Shown here: piece by piece, positions 24,434-36,113 of the stretch
How positions within the stretch are numbered: position 1 is the first letter of the stretch
Layout: each line of letters begins with the position of its first letter
Assembly (NCBI GenBank): GCA_051453625.1
Contig: JBOZIK010000001.1
Location: 219,523,358-219,587,357 of the forward strand
DNA: 64,000 bases
Reading direction: 5' to 3'
Source of the DNA: Welwitschia mirabilis
Taxonomy: Eukaryota > Gnetophyta > Gnetopsida > Welwitschiales
Program-made: the position numbers and the translations under genes
Notes under the pieces: model-generated
The model's database searches: none
Told to the model about the DNA's origin: nothing
What the model saw: the letters and a program-made list of their open reading frames with translations, nothing else

Positions 24434-25480
24434 ATGGAATTAAAAGATAGATCAAACATGTGTCAACTCTATAACAACAAACACATTAGGATTGTGCCTT
24501 GGGAAACATGTGAAACATATTCAAACTACAAAATTCAAAAGATGAAAATAAATAATTTCCTAGTTATAAAAGAACTTAAATATTATCTAGATAAAATTTT
24601 ATTTACAAAGAAGGATAAAAAAGCATTATTGGTTAAACTCATATTAGTACTAAATGTTAATTATAAAATTTATTTTTTAATTCATGACATAAAAGACGCC
24701 TTTGAAGTCAAACACAAAGCATATAAGTAATTATTAATTATTGAACTCTTCACCCTATAACTTAAACATCATGAAGATGTCACATCTTTGAAGAAGAAGA
24801 TCATCAACCTAAAAGAACAAATTGAAGAATAATGTGCTAGAATAAATGAATAAATCATTAAGTTTATCTTACTTTAGGATGTACTTCTTAAGTTTGATGT
24901 AATTTATGATGCATTAAAATATCTTAATAAAGATATTCATATAAATAGTTGATATCCAAATTCCATTAAGCAAAAATAGAATTAAAGAAGAAAAAAGGTA
25001 AAAAAAATGAGACTTACTAATATAGGTAAAACATGAAAAAAAAAGAAAATCAATGTTTTCAAAATTTTTCAATACCATTATCCATCATTTGTAAAATTAG
25101 TATTTTAAAAGTTTAAATCACCATGAAATAATAATAAACATAACAAGAATAATAAGAATAACAAAGAGAAGAAGAATAAAATTTCAAAAAATATAATCAT
25201 AATTCATGAGGTGATTCATCAAGAATAATTTTCAAGAGTTTTCATAAGTAAAGGTAAAACATGATTCATAAACTTAGAATCATCAAGTCATAGTACTAGT
25301 AATAAATAATTGATGATGCTTGTGTTAATCCCAAATAGCATCAAAAACATGTAATCAGTGTTAACGGAATGAAACTAAAAGTAGTTTAATCAAGAACTTT
25401 GAAGCTACTATTTTTCATATTTATGAATTCCATTTATATTTTAAACTTTAAGATGAATTTATTATTAGTTTTATTTCTAC
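24434..25480 (+). pseudogene. Copia gag remnant
   Basis: An open stretch at 24434-24730 includes KKALLVKLILVLNVNYKIYF and IHDIKDAFEV, matching the part of copia Gag where alternate small residues precede an AWE-like motif. Downstream (24780-24990) SLKKKIINLKEQIEE and KFDVIYDALKYLNKDI, with stops between, match the capsid region before the zinc knuckle. A possible knuckle remnant (SIICKISILK) lies near 25085. Gag ends close to the element B insertion at 25502. The two halves of this element fit together only if B is removed. Confidence 0.7.
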
Positions 25481-25501
25481 TTTAAAATGGTAATGAAGTT
25501 A

Positions 25502-26021
25502 TGAGATATTTCCTTTTCTTCATTTTTTTTAAAAGATTAAAATCAAAAAGTTTAACAATCAATGGAAATATTCTTTCAATGATTAAGAAACGTGAAATAA
25601 TAATAATCATAATTTAAAAAATAGATGAAATATAATAGAAATCAAAGGAAATGCCATATTCATCCTCATTCTATAGTGCTTTAGAAAAAGAAAAAAGACT
25701 CAATATTCCATCAAAGCCAAATGCAAGATCTTTGGTATGGTTCAACCAACTCATACTATCTTTAAGGTCTAGTTTATGGAACTACTAGGGGGCTAGTTTA
25801 TCAAGAACTTAGTATTCCATTGTGCAAATCATATGCATGTCCTTTAATTTTCTAAGTACCTCATTTAACTATAATGAAATAACATGACCTTTTGAAAACA
25901 ATTATTCCATAAGAGTTATATCCCTTATGTAGAGATTGTAATGCTTAAAAGTTATTTAACAGATAATAAAAAATAATTATTGAGATGATAGTTCCTACAA
26001 AATGGTTTTGGGATCATTACA
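25502..26021 (-). mobile_element. 3' LTR of element B
   Basis: Plus strand TGAGATATTT to GGGATCATTACA, giving a TG..CA element. It aligns throughout with 36114-36640: ATTAAAATCAAAAAGTTTAA/ATTAAAGTTAAAAAGTTTGA, CCATCAAAGCCAAATG, TAGTTTAT, CATATGCATGTCCTT/CATACATATCCTT, and GGTTTTGGGATCATTA/GGTTTTGGAATCATTA. Confidence 0.9.
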
Positions 26022-26034
26022 TACTCCCCTCCTT
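26022..26034 (-). other. Polypurine tract of element B
   Basis: The minus strand reads AAGGAGGGGAGTA immediately before the TGTAATGATCCC start of the 3' LTR. This primes plus-strand synthesis in LTR elements and confirms minus orientation. Confidence 0.85.
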
Positions 26035-26699
26035 AAGCTTGCTATTCATCCTTAAACTACTACTCTTCCATGGATGATCTTGTTATAGGACTTATTCAGC
26101 TTCAAGATCTTCTCATCATGATCTTCTACATCAATCAAGAGGTTCTTAATTTTCATTTATAAATAATCTTTAATAATTATATTTCATTTATTACTCATTA
26201 TCCAAACTACATTGATAATAGTAAGACCATTCAATTAAGTCTTCTTTTATTATTTTCTTCCTTAATTTACTTTTCTATACTTCTTGATAACAACTGCTTT
26301 AATTATAAAATTTTTGAGGTTAGATCTTACTATAAGTTTCTTCTAATCTATAATATAATTATTAAATTATGTTAAGTAATATTATTTAAGAAGATGGACA
26401 TCAAATAGTAAATGAACACGAGACCATTCTTCTAGAAGATGAAGTTTGTATGCAAGTTCATATTTTCTTTTGATAACATGAAATGGTTTACAAAATTAAG
26501 GTGCTAGTATACTTCATTTTTCTAACTTAAAGGTTTCTTATTCAGACTTAACTCTTAACAATACTTAAAGGTTTTCTAAATTCTGCACCTTATAATTGTT
26601 TTTACACTTTCTTAATTACTACTTCCAATTTTACATTTTTCTTTTTTTTCTTCTTTATATCTTTGTATTAGATGTCAACAACTTATTAGTGTTGCATAG

Positions 26700-27440
26700 T
26701 TTCTTTCATACATTGCTTGAATGAAAAACAATTAATTAAGGCTTGGTGACCTTGGTTATGAGTAAATTATACCAAATGAATATAGTTCTCCCATCTCATT
26801 GGTTTATCTACGACATAAATTCTCAAGATTTCTTTCAAGATGCAATTTACTCATTCTATTTACCCATTTGTTTTTAAGTGAAAAGATGTACTAAAAAGTA
26901 CTTAAGTGTAATAAAAATTTTGGATTTCTATTGAAAATAATAATTTTATTAACTTCATATAAATGAAATAATTTTTTTCCAAACTAATTTGCAACTTGTT
27001 CTACACTGGTGGTTATTTTAGTTGATATGAAATGTACCATCTTAATGCATATAAATAGGTCACTGTGTTGTTTGATAGTCTTTTTTAAACCTATAATAAA
27101 ATCCATAGTAATTTATTTCCATTTCTAGGATGGTACCCCTAAGGATTTTAGAAATTTGGTTGTATTTTTTAATNNNNNNNNNNNNNNNNNNNNNNNNNNN
27201 NNNNNNNNNNNNNNNNNNNNNNNNNNNNNNNNNNNNNNNNNNNNNNNNNNNNNNNNNNNNNNNNNNNNNNNNNATTTCCATTTCTAGGATGGTACCCCTA
27301 AGGATTTTAGGAATATAAATAGTTTTTGCTATTCTAATTTAATGATTTGGCTATCAAGCATTGTTTGATAAACTCTTTAACTTGTGACTTCACTCCTAGC
27401 TAATAATACTAGTTTCTTTAAGTGATGTATGTTTTTGCAA
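26700..27440 (-). pseudogene. Element B integrase remnant
   Basis: Beyond the gap, 27440-27274 reads VKEFIKQCLIAKS, matching the end of the zinc-binding domain. Then ITMDFIIGLKK (27115-27090) and VHFISTKITTSVEQVAN match the MDFITGLP..VHFIPTR core with its first catalytic Asp. Further on, STSFHLKTNG (about 26880) matches STAFHPQTDGQ, and KEILRIYVVDKPMRWENYIH matches the block after it. Integrase inserts the cDNA into host DNA. The gap 27174-27273 lies within it, and the 27115-27152 segment is repeated after the gap. Confidence 0.9.
27174..27273. other. Assembly gap (100 N) with duplicated flanks
   Basis: The 38 bases at 27115-27152 (starting ATTTCCATTTCTAGGATGG) recur at 27274-27311. The gap is probably an unmerged contig overlap rather than missing integrase sequence. 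Confidence 0.85.
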
Positions 27441-27599
27441 AACTTGGGTGATCTACATATATAACCTCATGTGCTTCTAATTAATTGAAAATGTCAAGGT
27501 TTATTAAAAATAAGACTTAATTTCCTCTAACTAAAACTCCACCTAAAGTTAAGTAAAAATAAGATACCTCTTATTTATTATTGAGTTTATACTAGATTT

Positions 27600-28260
27600 A
27601 TTTAAATACCTTGTCTTTTAGCATTTGTTATTTGATTTTTGCTATTATTTTGGGTATTCTATATAAATCATCATGCACCATATGCAACTAAGATCATCTG
27701 CAACTTTGTTTTCTTTTCTTGGCATGAATTTAAGGTCAAAATAATATTTTACTAGTAACTATGTTCACTTTTATTATATCATATTTAAAATAGGCTACTC
27801 ATATAAAAATTTTAAAATTTTTTGATTAGTTTTTATTTGAAATTTACTTGTCAAAAGGGAGTGTCTTCATACTTTTAATGCATGAATAATGGCTAGTAAT
27901 TCTAAGTCATGTACTAGATAGTTACATTCATTCTTGTTTAACTTGCAAGATTTATCTGTAATTACTTTTTCTTCTTACATCAAAACTACCCCTATTTATT
28001 CTTCACAACCATCTATGACTACTAATAACTCTTTATTCATCTTAAAATGTTCAAAACTGGGGCTATGATCAATAGGAGTTTGATTCATAAAAATTCCACT
28101 TTATACTTATTATTAAAACAATATGAAATTTTTTTGTTAATAAGATTAGTCATTGAGCTTATGATCTTTAAAACATTCTACAAAAATTCTTCTAGAATCC
28201 TATAAAACCAAGAAAACATTTGACTTCAATGGGAATTTTTTATTTAATCCATTTCCTTAT
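27600..28260 (-). pseudogene. Element B RNase H remnant
   Basis: The minus strand at about 27975-27850 reads NECNYLVHDLELLAIIHALK, matching the NYxxHDLELAAIVxALKxWRHYL block of gypsy RNase H. The Trp before RH is a stop here. The rest of the domain is too decayed to place catalytic residues with certainty. It lies between reverse transcriptase and integrase as expected. Confidence 0.8.
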
Positions 28261-28293
28261 AGATTATACCTTACTAGAATTATTTTTTAAATC

Positions 28294-28815
28294 TTATTTG
28301 GATATGACATATCTTAAATAAGAGATTGAATTTTTAAAGGACTTACATTTGCTTAACTTAGCTATCAAAAAACTTTCTTTAAGTAACTGTAAAACTAACT
28401 TTAGAAGTTTAACATGGTCTTCCCTCCTTTTAAAATAAATTAAAATATCATTTATAAAAACAATAATAACATAATCTAAATAAGAATGAAAAATGTTATT
28501 CATCAATGTCATAAATGTAGTAAGAGAATTTGTAATACTAAAAAGCATAATTGTAAACTCAAAATGGTCATATCTAGTTTGGAATGTTGTCTTTAAAACA
28601 TTCTCTTCTTTGATCTAAATTTAATAATAACTTGATTCTAAGTCAAATTTTACAAAATGTTGTACTTCCTAAAACTAATTAAAAAGATTGTCAATTTGAA
28701 GTAGTGAGTACTTATTCTTTATTATTATCTTATTTAACTGATGATCATAAATGAAAAGCCTTAGTAATCTACTTTTTTCTTTATAAATAAAACAAATGCT
28801 TTCCAAGTTGGTACA
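28294..28815 (-). pseudogene. Element B reverse transcriptase remnant
   Basis: The best preserved pol domain in the window. Upstream part: DHQLNKIIIKNKYSLLQID ([20 protein letters not shown]), then KFDLESSYY and IKEENVLKTTFQTRYDHFEF. Downstream, an 84-codon open stretch (28294-28548) has TFMTLMNNIFHSYLD, then VFINDILIYFKRREDHVKLL, where the catalytic FIDDILIYSK reads FINDILIYFK, so the first catalytic Asp pair is damaged. It ends with AKLSKCKSF and ISYLRYVISK. The enzyme copies element RNA into DNA. Confidence 0.95.
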
Positions 28816-29329
28816 CTAGGTATGATTTTACCTTAACTTATTAACTATTGAATATTCAATTTAATATCTTTTAGTTCAATGAATGAGAATATTTTTAGTC
28901 CTTAAAAGGTAGGTAATGCTCCTAGTACAAGATTAATTACATGTTCTACTTTTTTCTTTAGTCGTAAATTCACTTTGTCTTCAAATAATTATCAAAATTC
29001 ATACAAATCTATAGGCAATTGTATATCTCTTTAATTTTTTAATATGACATAAAATAACTAAGTTATGTTAATGATTTTACTCATTTCTTTATTTTTCATG
29101 AATAATATTTATTTCCTTGTCTCCTCTACTTTTAGAAATCATCCTCTGGATGAAGTGGGAATAAGTTTGGTTTCTTCTTTGAAAGATGCTTCAAGATCAT
29201 ACTTTCTTAGAAATGACATCCCCAAGATTACATCATATTTTTGGATATTAAAGATATATAAATTATTATAAAATCTAGAATATTAATTGTAAAATTTAAA
29301 TATGCATAGTAATCTAATTATGTAATTAC

Positions 29330-29460
29330 TTTTTCTTTTATAACTTATACTCTAAAAGTTAGTTTCATAATAATTTTATCTTTTAAATGAGTTACAAAAT
29401 TAGAAGAAATAAAATTATCACTGGCATCATAATCAATGAGAAAATTTAATATGAATTTTT
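29330..29460 (-). pseudogene. Element B aspartic protease remnant
   Basis: The minus strand reads FLIDYDASDNFISSNFVTHL (around 29455-29395), matching the ALIDSGASHNFIS motif of retroelement proteases. The active-site DSGAS reads DYDAS. The protease would process Gag-Pol. It lies between the zinc knuckle and reverse transcriptase. Confidence 0.85.
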
Positions 29461-29605
29461 TTTAAAATCCTTTAAGTTCAATCATAGAGAATTGGTTTTG
29501 CACAAAATCTATTTAGACTACTACAAAGAATCTTTTTCTTATTTTCAACTATTCTTGTGCTATAGTCAAGTAGCTATAATTTGAATTCTTCTTCTTCTTC
29601 TTAGG

Positions 29606-29650
29606 GTATTCTTAATCATGTAACCCTCATTTTTGCAATAGTGGTAGTTT
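29606..29650 (-). pseudogene. Element B Gag zinc knuckle remnant
   Basis: The minus strand reads NYHYCKNEGYMIKNT. Compared with the CxxCGKxGHxxxxC nucleic-acid-binding knuckle, the first Cys and the His are Tyr and the last Cys is lost. The flanking Arg-rich stretch (RRRRR) is typical of the Gag end. Confidence 0.75.
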
Positions 29651-29699
29651 GGTATCAAATGAATTGACTAAAGGACTCGTTTAGAGTTTTTATATCTTT

Positions 29700-30260
29700 G
29701 TTATTAAGTGATTATTATTGCCATTTAGGCCATCATTGGAATTCTTTATTATGCCTCCATTTAATATTTGATTTTTTATGTATTTTTTGTAGATATTTAT
29801 GTTCTAAAGGATGAATCAGATTTCTCAATTAACATGGAATAGTACCTATAAAATCATTTGTAACTTCTTTCGGATCCTATTGAGTTTGGAATTTTACTAT
29901 TTTATGGAATTATTACCAATGTTCATCAAGACTTTTCTCCCTAATATTAGGTACTTAGCTCCATTATTCTAGCATTAATAAATTAGTCAAGAACAAAGCC
30001 CTATTTAAATTCTTTTATAAATTTCATCCACTCATACTAATTATTTCTCATTGCATTTTGCTAGCTTTACTAGGTTGTAGAATCTCATATAAGAAATGTT
30101 GTGGCATATTGACTATGTAAGTTATTCTCTATGTTCTTTAATCCAATGTGGTTTTCAATGTACTACAACCATTCTAGTACCTCTTCATAAGATTCTAAAG
30201 TACTAGCATACATGTGAATTTGTACCTTCTTCACATATTCTTGCATGTTCAAATCTTCCA
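29700..30260 (-). pseudogene. Element B gag remnant
   Basis: The minus strand has scattered Gag-like stretches: VKKVQIHMYASTLESYEEV (30240-30180), then WL and YIENHIGLKNIENN, and further down YEWMKFIKEFK with INARIMELS. These resemble the WLxxIExxL and WxxFxxxFxxxF parts of gypsy capsid. Many stops. The start cannot be fixed. The region between 30260 and the tandem array holds nothing I can assign. Confidence 0.6.
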
Positions 30261-30859
30261 TGATGCTATCTTTAGAGTTTTCGAATGATTTGTGAATATT
30301 ATACTATTGTACTTACCTATGCACTTTCTCGCTAACTTGTTATTTAAAGTATTAAGAAGATTTATTTTCTAAAGGCTATATTCTTTTCATTTTGCACTTA
30401 GAGGGATTATTAAACTTGAGACTAGAGTTCTTTGATTATTTGTTCCCATGGTCTTTCATCAAATTCTCTAAGAATATAGTCTAAGTTATCATTTGTAATT
30501 TTTTGAGAAGCCTTGACATTCACATAGTTAATATCCCATCGTTGCTATACTTTCTAAATTTATTACTATAAGGAATTAATGTAAGTGTTTGTACAATATT
30601 TTATGGTTTACCAATGTATGCATTGTTGATGGACATTTGAGCCTTATTATTACTTATATACTTCTTTTAAAAGTTAAAAAATTTCATTATTATAACATAA
30701 TTATAATGACATCACTAGGAGCTAAAACTATCTAACTGCTTCATATCTAGTACATGGTAAATATGATAATTTTTTATGATGTATAATAAAATAAATTAAG
30801 GATATTGAGTTTCATAAACTACTTATCTTAGCTTTTAGCTTAGTATTGAGTAATCCCAC

Positions 30860-33180
30860 TTGATGATGTCATTATTATAGTAGCATTATGATGTTCTCTT
30901 TAACTTGTGATTGGTCATTTATTTTCATAACTTCTTATGATTAAATTGTTTTCTGATTATCTTAGGCTATTAAATAATAAATTTAATGCCTTCATATAAT
31001 TCTGATCAATTGTATAGCCTTTTGATATGCTTATGTTAACCTAGCATTGTTTGATAAGTATGTAGAACTATTATGACAATAGTGTCATGTCTTCTTATAA
31101 ATCTCATAAACTGTTAAGCTTTAGTAACTATTCAAGTGAGTATGTCATCATTTTTAAGGTGTCAAATCAATGGTATGGTATTCCCTTACAAGTTTGATAA
31201 ATTATCAAGTAAGCCTAACATTATTTTGTAGGTATTAAGTTAATAGGATGATGTTCCATTGTAAATCTAGTTAATGGTTAAGCTTCAGTAACTACTTAAG
31301 TCTAAAATAATTTTTAACATGGTAGATTAATAGTATGATGTCCTCTTATAAATATGGTAAATTGTTAAGTTTTAATAACTACTCCAGTTAGTCCAACATT
31401 ATTTTTGATGTTCTAGGTCAATAGTATGATGTTCTCTTATAAATCTGATGAACTATTAAGCTTTAATAAATGCTTAAGTAAGTCTAATATCATTCTCAAA
31501 GTCTAAGATTAATATTAGGATGCTTCTTATAAATTTGATAAATTGTTAAGCTTCTGTGACTTCTTATATCACCCTGATATCATTCACAAGGTGTCATGTC
31601 AATAGTGTAGTACTCCCTTATGATTATAGTTAACTGTTAGGCCTCCATAACTACTTATATCATAGTGACTTAATTTTTTATATGCCATGTTAGTAGTGTG
31701 ACATCTATTTATGATTTTAATTGACTATTGGGCATACATAACTACTTATATCAATATGAAATTATTTTTGAGATGTCATGTTAGAAATTTAATGCTTCCT
31801 TGTGATTTTGGTTGATTATTAGAACTCTATAACTACTTATGTTAGCATGACATCATTTTTGAGGTGCCATGTTAATATTATGACACTTCCTTGTGATTTT
31901 GGTTAACTATTAGATCTTCATGATTTCTTATATTAGCATGTAATCAAATCTAAGATGCCATATTAATAATGTAGCACTCCCTTATAATTCTAGTTTACTA
32001 CTAAGCCTACATGACTGTTGATATTAATATGACACCATTTTTAAGGTACCATGTTAGTAGTATCACCTATCATATTAGCAATGTCACACTCCTTATGATT
32101 TTAATTGATTTTTAGGACTTTGTAAGTAGTTATGTCAATATAACATCATTTTCAAAGTGTCATGTCAGTAATGTAGTGCCTCCTTATGATTATAATTGAA
32201 TATTAGATCTCCATAACTACTTATATCAGCATGACATTATTTTCAAGATGTCATGTTAGTAGTGTAACATTTCCTNNNNNNNNNNNNNNNNNNNNNNNNN
32301 NNNNNNNNNNNNNNNNNNNNNNNNNNNNNNNNNNNNNNNNNNNNNNNNNNNNNNNNNNNNNNNNNNNNNNNNNNNTTCAAGATGTCATGTTAGTAGTGTA
32401 ACATTTTCTTATGATTCTAGTTAACTTTTGGATATCTATCATAGCTTGTTTAATATGACATCATTTTTGAGGTGTCATGTCAGTAGTGTAGTGATCCATT
32501 ATGATTCTAATTACCTATTATGTGTTAATGAATACTTATATTAGCATGACATCATTTTCAAGGTGTCATGTTAGTGGTGTGGCACCCCCTTATGATTTTG
32601 ATTTATTCTTTAGCTTTGTATACTACTTAGGTTATGTTTACCTTACTATATAATTAATTTGAATTGTCTAGTTAGTAGTGTGACATCCCTTATAATACTA
32701 GTTCCTCTTTTATATTTGTATACTACTTAGGTCATTACTATCTCACTACATAATCAATTTGAGCTACCTAGTCAGTAGTGTGATGTGATGATAATCCATT
32801 ATTTGGCTTTGTCTATTGGTTAGATCATTAATTTATTATTATGTAATTAATTTAAACTATGTGATTGATTATGTGATGTTCCCTTGTGATGTTGGTTCTT
32901 TCTTTGACTTTGTAGACCACTAAGGTTACTTTTTGCTCATTATGTAATCAATTTGGGCTATCTTGTTAGCATTTTCATGCTTTCTTGTAATGCTAGTTTC
33001 TTCTTTTGCTTTCTAGACTACCTCAATAATTACTACCTCATTGTGTAACCAATTTAAGCTACATGATTAATAATTTAATACTCCCTTATGATGTTGGTCT
33101 CTTCTTTAACTTCATGAACTACTTGGGTCACCCCTGTCTTAATGTGTAATGAATTTGGACTGCTATTTCAATAGTATGAT
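30860..33180. repeat. Array of about 90-bp and 100-bp tandem repeats in element B
   Basis: More than 20 degenerate units are recognisable by GACATCATTTTCAAGGTGTC-like and CTCCTTATGATTATAATT-like blocks. Successive units measured by eye are 88-92 bp apart between about 31217 and 31940. From about 32620 a related but different unit of about 100 bp takes over (TACTACTTAGGTCATTACTA blocks, 32621 and 32720). It lies between gag and the antisense gene-like region, in the leader of the element. Gap 32276-32375 falls inside it. Confidence 0.9.
32276..32375. other. Assembly gap (100 N) inside the tandem array
   Basis: The 34 bases before the gap (TTCAAGATGTCATGTTAGTA...) recur right after it. Because the region is a tandem array, this may be collapsed repeat or a contig overlap. 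Confidence 0.85.
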
Positions 33181-33599
33181 ATACCCTTGTATTATTAAGT
33201 TTGAACTAGAGTTGTAGTGGATTCCATATTCAATGTTCTCTTCTTGTTGTATGCCCACATTACTATCTCTCTCCTAGTTATATCATTAGTACTATTAAAG
33301 ATTAGTTAACTATGACATCACTGGTACTTCTGATGTCATATTAATAAATATAAAATATTTTTATTTTTACCTATAAACAAGGATTATAAGTTTATTTTCA
33401 TCTATATGTTTCACTTTGTCATCATGCCATTAGAAGATAATTTCTTTTTACTTTTGTTTCTATCTTTTGAAAATTATCTTTTTTTAATTTTATATTTTTT
33501 TACATATGTAATCCTTTATCTTTGCTAGGTTATTTGCTATGACTTTTTTCCTTTTCTCTACTTTTTTTCCTCTAAAGTTATTTTTAAAGTACTTAAGGA

Positions 33600-35880
33600 T
33601 ATTTCTTTTAATATTTTTTTTCATATTAGATGGTTAAATTGCAACCTTAGATTTACTAATAAGAAGGTGTACGACTTATTAACTAATCCTGAGTTTAGAT
33701 GAATGCTTAGTTCTCATATGTCTAACCTCCTTTTGTTTCTGCATTTTAAACTTTAATATTTCAAATTATTTTTGATTTTAGATTCTATCTATGACTCTTA
33801 TAACTATGATAGTTACACCTTTCAACATCATCAATATGGTTCAATTCTCATAACTCTTTAGGCCATAAAAAATACCTTTGGCCTTTGAAATAAACTCCTT
33901 AAGATAATTTTATTTTTAACTTATAGATTGCAAGTGCTTAATTTATTTCAAAATACATTATTTGATTTTGTTAATTAGCAACTTCATTATCAGTGTTATC
34001 ATAGTAATCCTATAAATGCCATTTCAGTCCCTTATTATGTAGCCTTAGGACTTCTTATTATAGGTAGAAGTTTTCTTCATTCTTGCTCTTCATAGTACCC
34101 TAAATCTATGGCTTATAATCATGAAGTATCCTTTGATTAAAGTAACAATATTCATTCTAAAGTAATCTCCCAATTAATTAACATAAAGCATGATTTGAAT
34201 TCCACATATTTAACTTATAAAAGAATCCTTCTTTCTTTGTACTTTGTCTTTTCTGGTTATGATTATTTTGTGAATATTAAACAAGTTGACCTTTCCTCTT
34301 CTATTATAATGACCTTAGATTCCCTCCTTAAGATTGATCCTTATGGGTTATTTCTTTCTTCTAATGATGAAAGTAGCCCTTATTATTCTTTAGTAAGTAG
34401 GGTGTATTTTAATTATGTAATTGGTTTTCTTAATCTTTGAAATGCCTTTGCTATTGCTTTCTTAGCATGAATTTCTTCATAAATTTGCAAATTATAAATG
34501 CATGAAGAGATGTCTTCTAAGACTTTTTACTTCAAGTGAAGGGTAAGGTCCTTCCATTATAGACTCCTTCTTTCTTTTCTACTTTTCATAATGTAGAGAA
34601 GAGCAAGGAATATTCCTTAGTAGTTCTCTTTTACATGTCTAACCATTGGATTAAGGTATCATTATTTTTAACCTTTTTATTACTTAGTCAATGTTGTTTT
34701 TGAAATAGTAAAAAAAATTAATTTTATATTTTTATTATAGAATGACTCTCAACTCTCTTCTCCTACTTCACTCCAGGAGAAAGGAAAGTTGAGCATGGAT
34801 AAACATAAGAGTATTCATTTTAAAGCTAAAGTAAATGATCTTGCTAGCTTTCCTTCTTTATTAGGATTATTAATTTCTTTAGTGTCTAAGCTTGAAGAGG
34901 GTCATTCTAATGGGGTAATTGATGTTGACCCCTTTATGCAAGGTTTTGAGTTTCCTAATACTCCATCATTAGGCCCTAGAAATATTTGCATGTCTATTAA
35001 AGTACAGCCTTCCATATTATTTATAATTCTTTATTCTTTCTTAGCATTAGAAGAATTAAATTCTTTTATTTTCTTAAATATAAATAAGACTCTACTTACA
35101 ATTATTATAGAATTATTTCCAAATATCTAGGCTTTGTTAGACTAGATTGATCAAGTTAAGTATGTAGAGAGGCTTATTATTGAATAGTCTATAGGATGTT
35201 TTATCATCATAATGTCTTTGTTCTTCACAAGCATCAGGGAAGCAACTTTAAGAAGGACTTATATCTTTATTATTTTAGAGGGTTTTCAGTGTATCAATCA
35301 ATAGATCCTTCATAGGATTCCATATGTTGAAACTTTAAGCTTATCATCAATGAGGTAAAGGTGGTGCACTATATGCTATAATATAAAATGCATTAGTTGA
35401 AATCATTCAAGTTTTACCTTTAGATGTTGAAGGTATGCTAAAATAAGTGTACTCATATATTTTATTTTATGAATGAGGTATTTAAATATGATTTTTTATG
35501 TATTTATTTTTTATAATTATTGTAATGGGACTATATTTCATGAACTTGGAAAACTAGTCTCTTTAGAGTAAGAAAGATTACAAGAAGACTACTTTATTCA
35601 TATTAGCATATAATGACATCCATATTACACATATGAATTGGGTCCTCAATCATTTTCTAGAATAATCAATCATCATCAAGGAAGATCTTTGTGCCTTCTA
35701 TTATCATCATAGAGTGTCTAAGAAGCATCTAGATAATTATCTAAAATGTCTTATTAATTTTCTAAATCACTACTATAGCAAGTTAATGACCTTGGATTAC
35801 TTATTGCCTAATGATAAGGAGGATAAAATCCTTTCTAATCTACTTGGTCCTTCACCCTACACTTCATATTCGTAAAAGAA
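33600..35880 (+). pseudogene. Antisense gene-like region in element B, unknown protein
   Basis: The plus strand, antisense to element B, keeps one frame with few stops for about 270 codons (33625-34440): RFTNKKVYDLLTNPEFR, YDSYTFQHHQYGSILITL, ISVPYYVALGLLIIGRSFLH, then YKRILLSLYFVFSGYDYF and ESSPYYSLVSRVYFNYVIGF. A second open block (34789-35130) has NDLASFPSLLGLLISLVSKL and FMQGFEFPNTPSLGPRNICM. A third (about 35150-35870) has DQVKYVERLIIE, then KEDLCAFYYHHRVSKKHLDN and MTLDYLLPNDKEDKILSNLL. Many stops fall at positions explained by CAA-to-TAA or CGA-to-TGA change. It lies between the array and the 5' LTR. I do not recognise the family; it may be an additional ORF of this element lineage or a captured gene. 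Confidence 0.5.
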
Positions 35881-36097
35881 TAACCCTAATGAAGTAAGTA
35901 CTTTAATGTCCACTTCTAGTTTCTAGGCCATGCAACTACTTATTATTTTTTTATTTTCACCCTTATTGTTTATTTTCTATAGTTTTTTCCTTTTTTCCTA
36001 CTTATCTGCATTTTCTATAAACCTAATTTGTGGTCCCTTTTTCTTCTTTTAATGAAATACTTATTTAAAAAATAACTCATAAATTTTGGATTAATTT

Positions 36098-36109
36098 GTT
36101 TTAATACCA
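36098..36109 (-). other. Primer-binding site of element B (decayed iMet)
   Basis: The minus strand reads TGGTATTAAAAC a few bases inside the 5' LTR. The iMet site is TGGTATCAGAGC; all three differences are C-to-T or G-to-A. Confidence 0.75.
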
Positions 36110-36113
36110 ATTA

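Noticed and set aside
29065-29271. 68-codon plus-strand open frame
   Set aside because: Lies opposite the protease to reverse transcriptase spacer of element B; probably a shadow.
30860-33180. CRISPR-like regular repeats
   Set aside because: Units diverge over their whole length, there are no identical repeats with unique spacers, and the context is a plant retroelement.
33600-36060. LINE insertion as explanation for the antisense region
   Set aside because: No endonuclease or LINE reverse transcriptase motif and no poly-A tail with target duplication could be seen, though not fully excluded.
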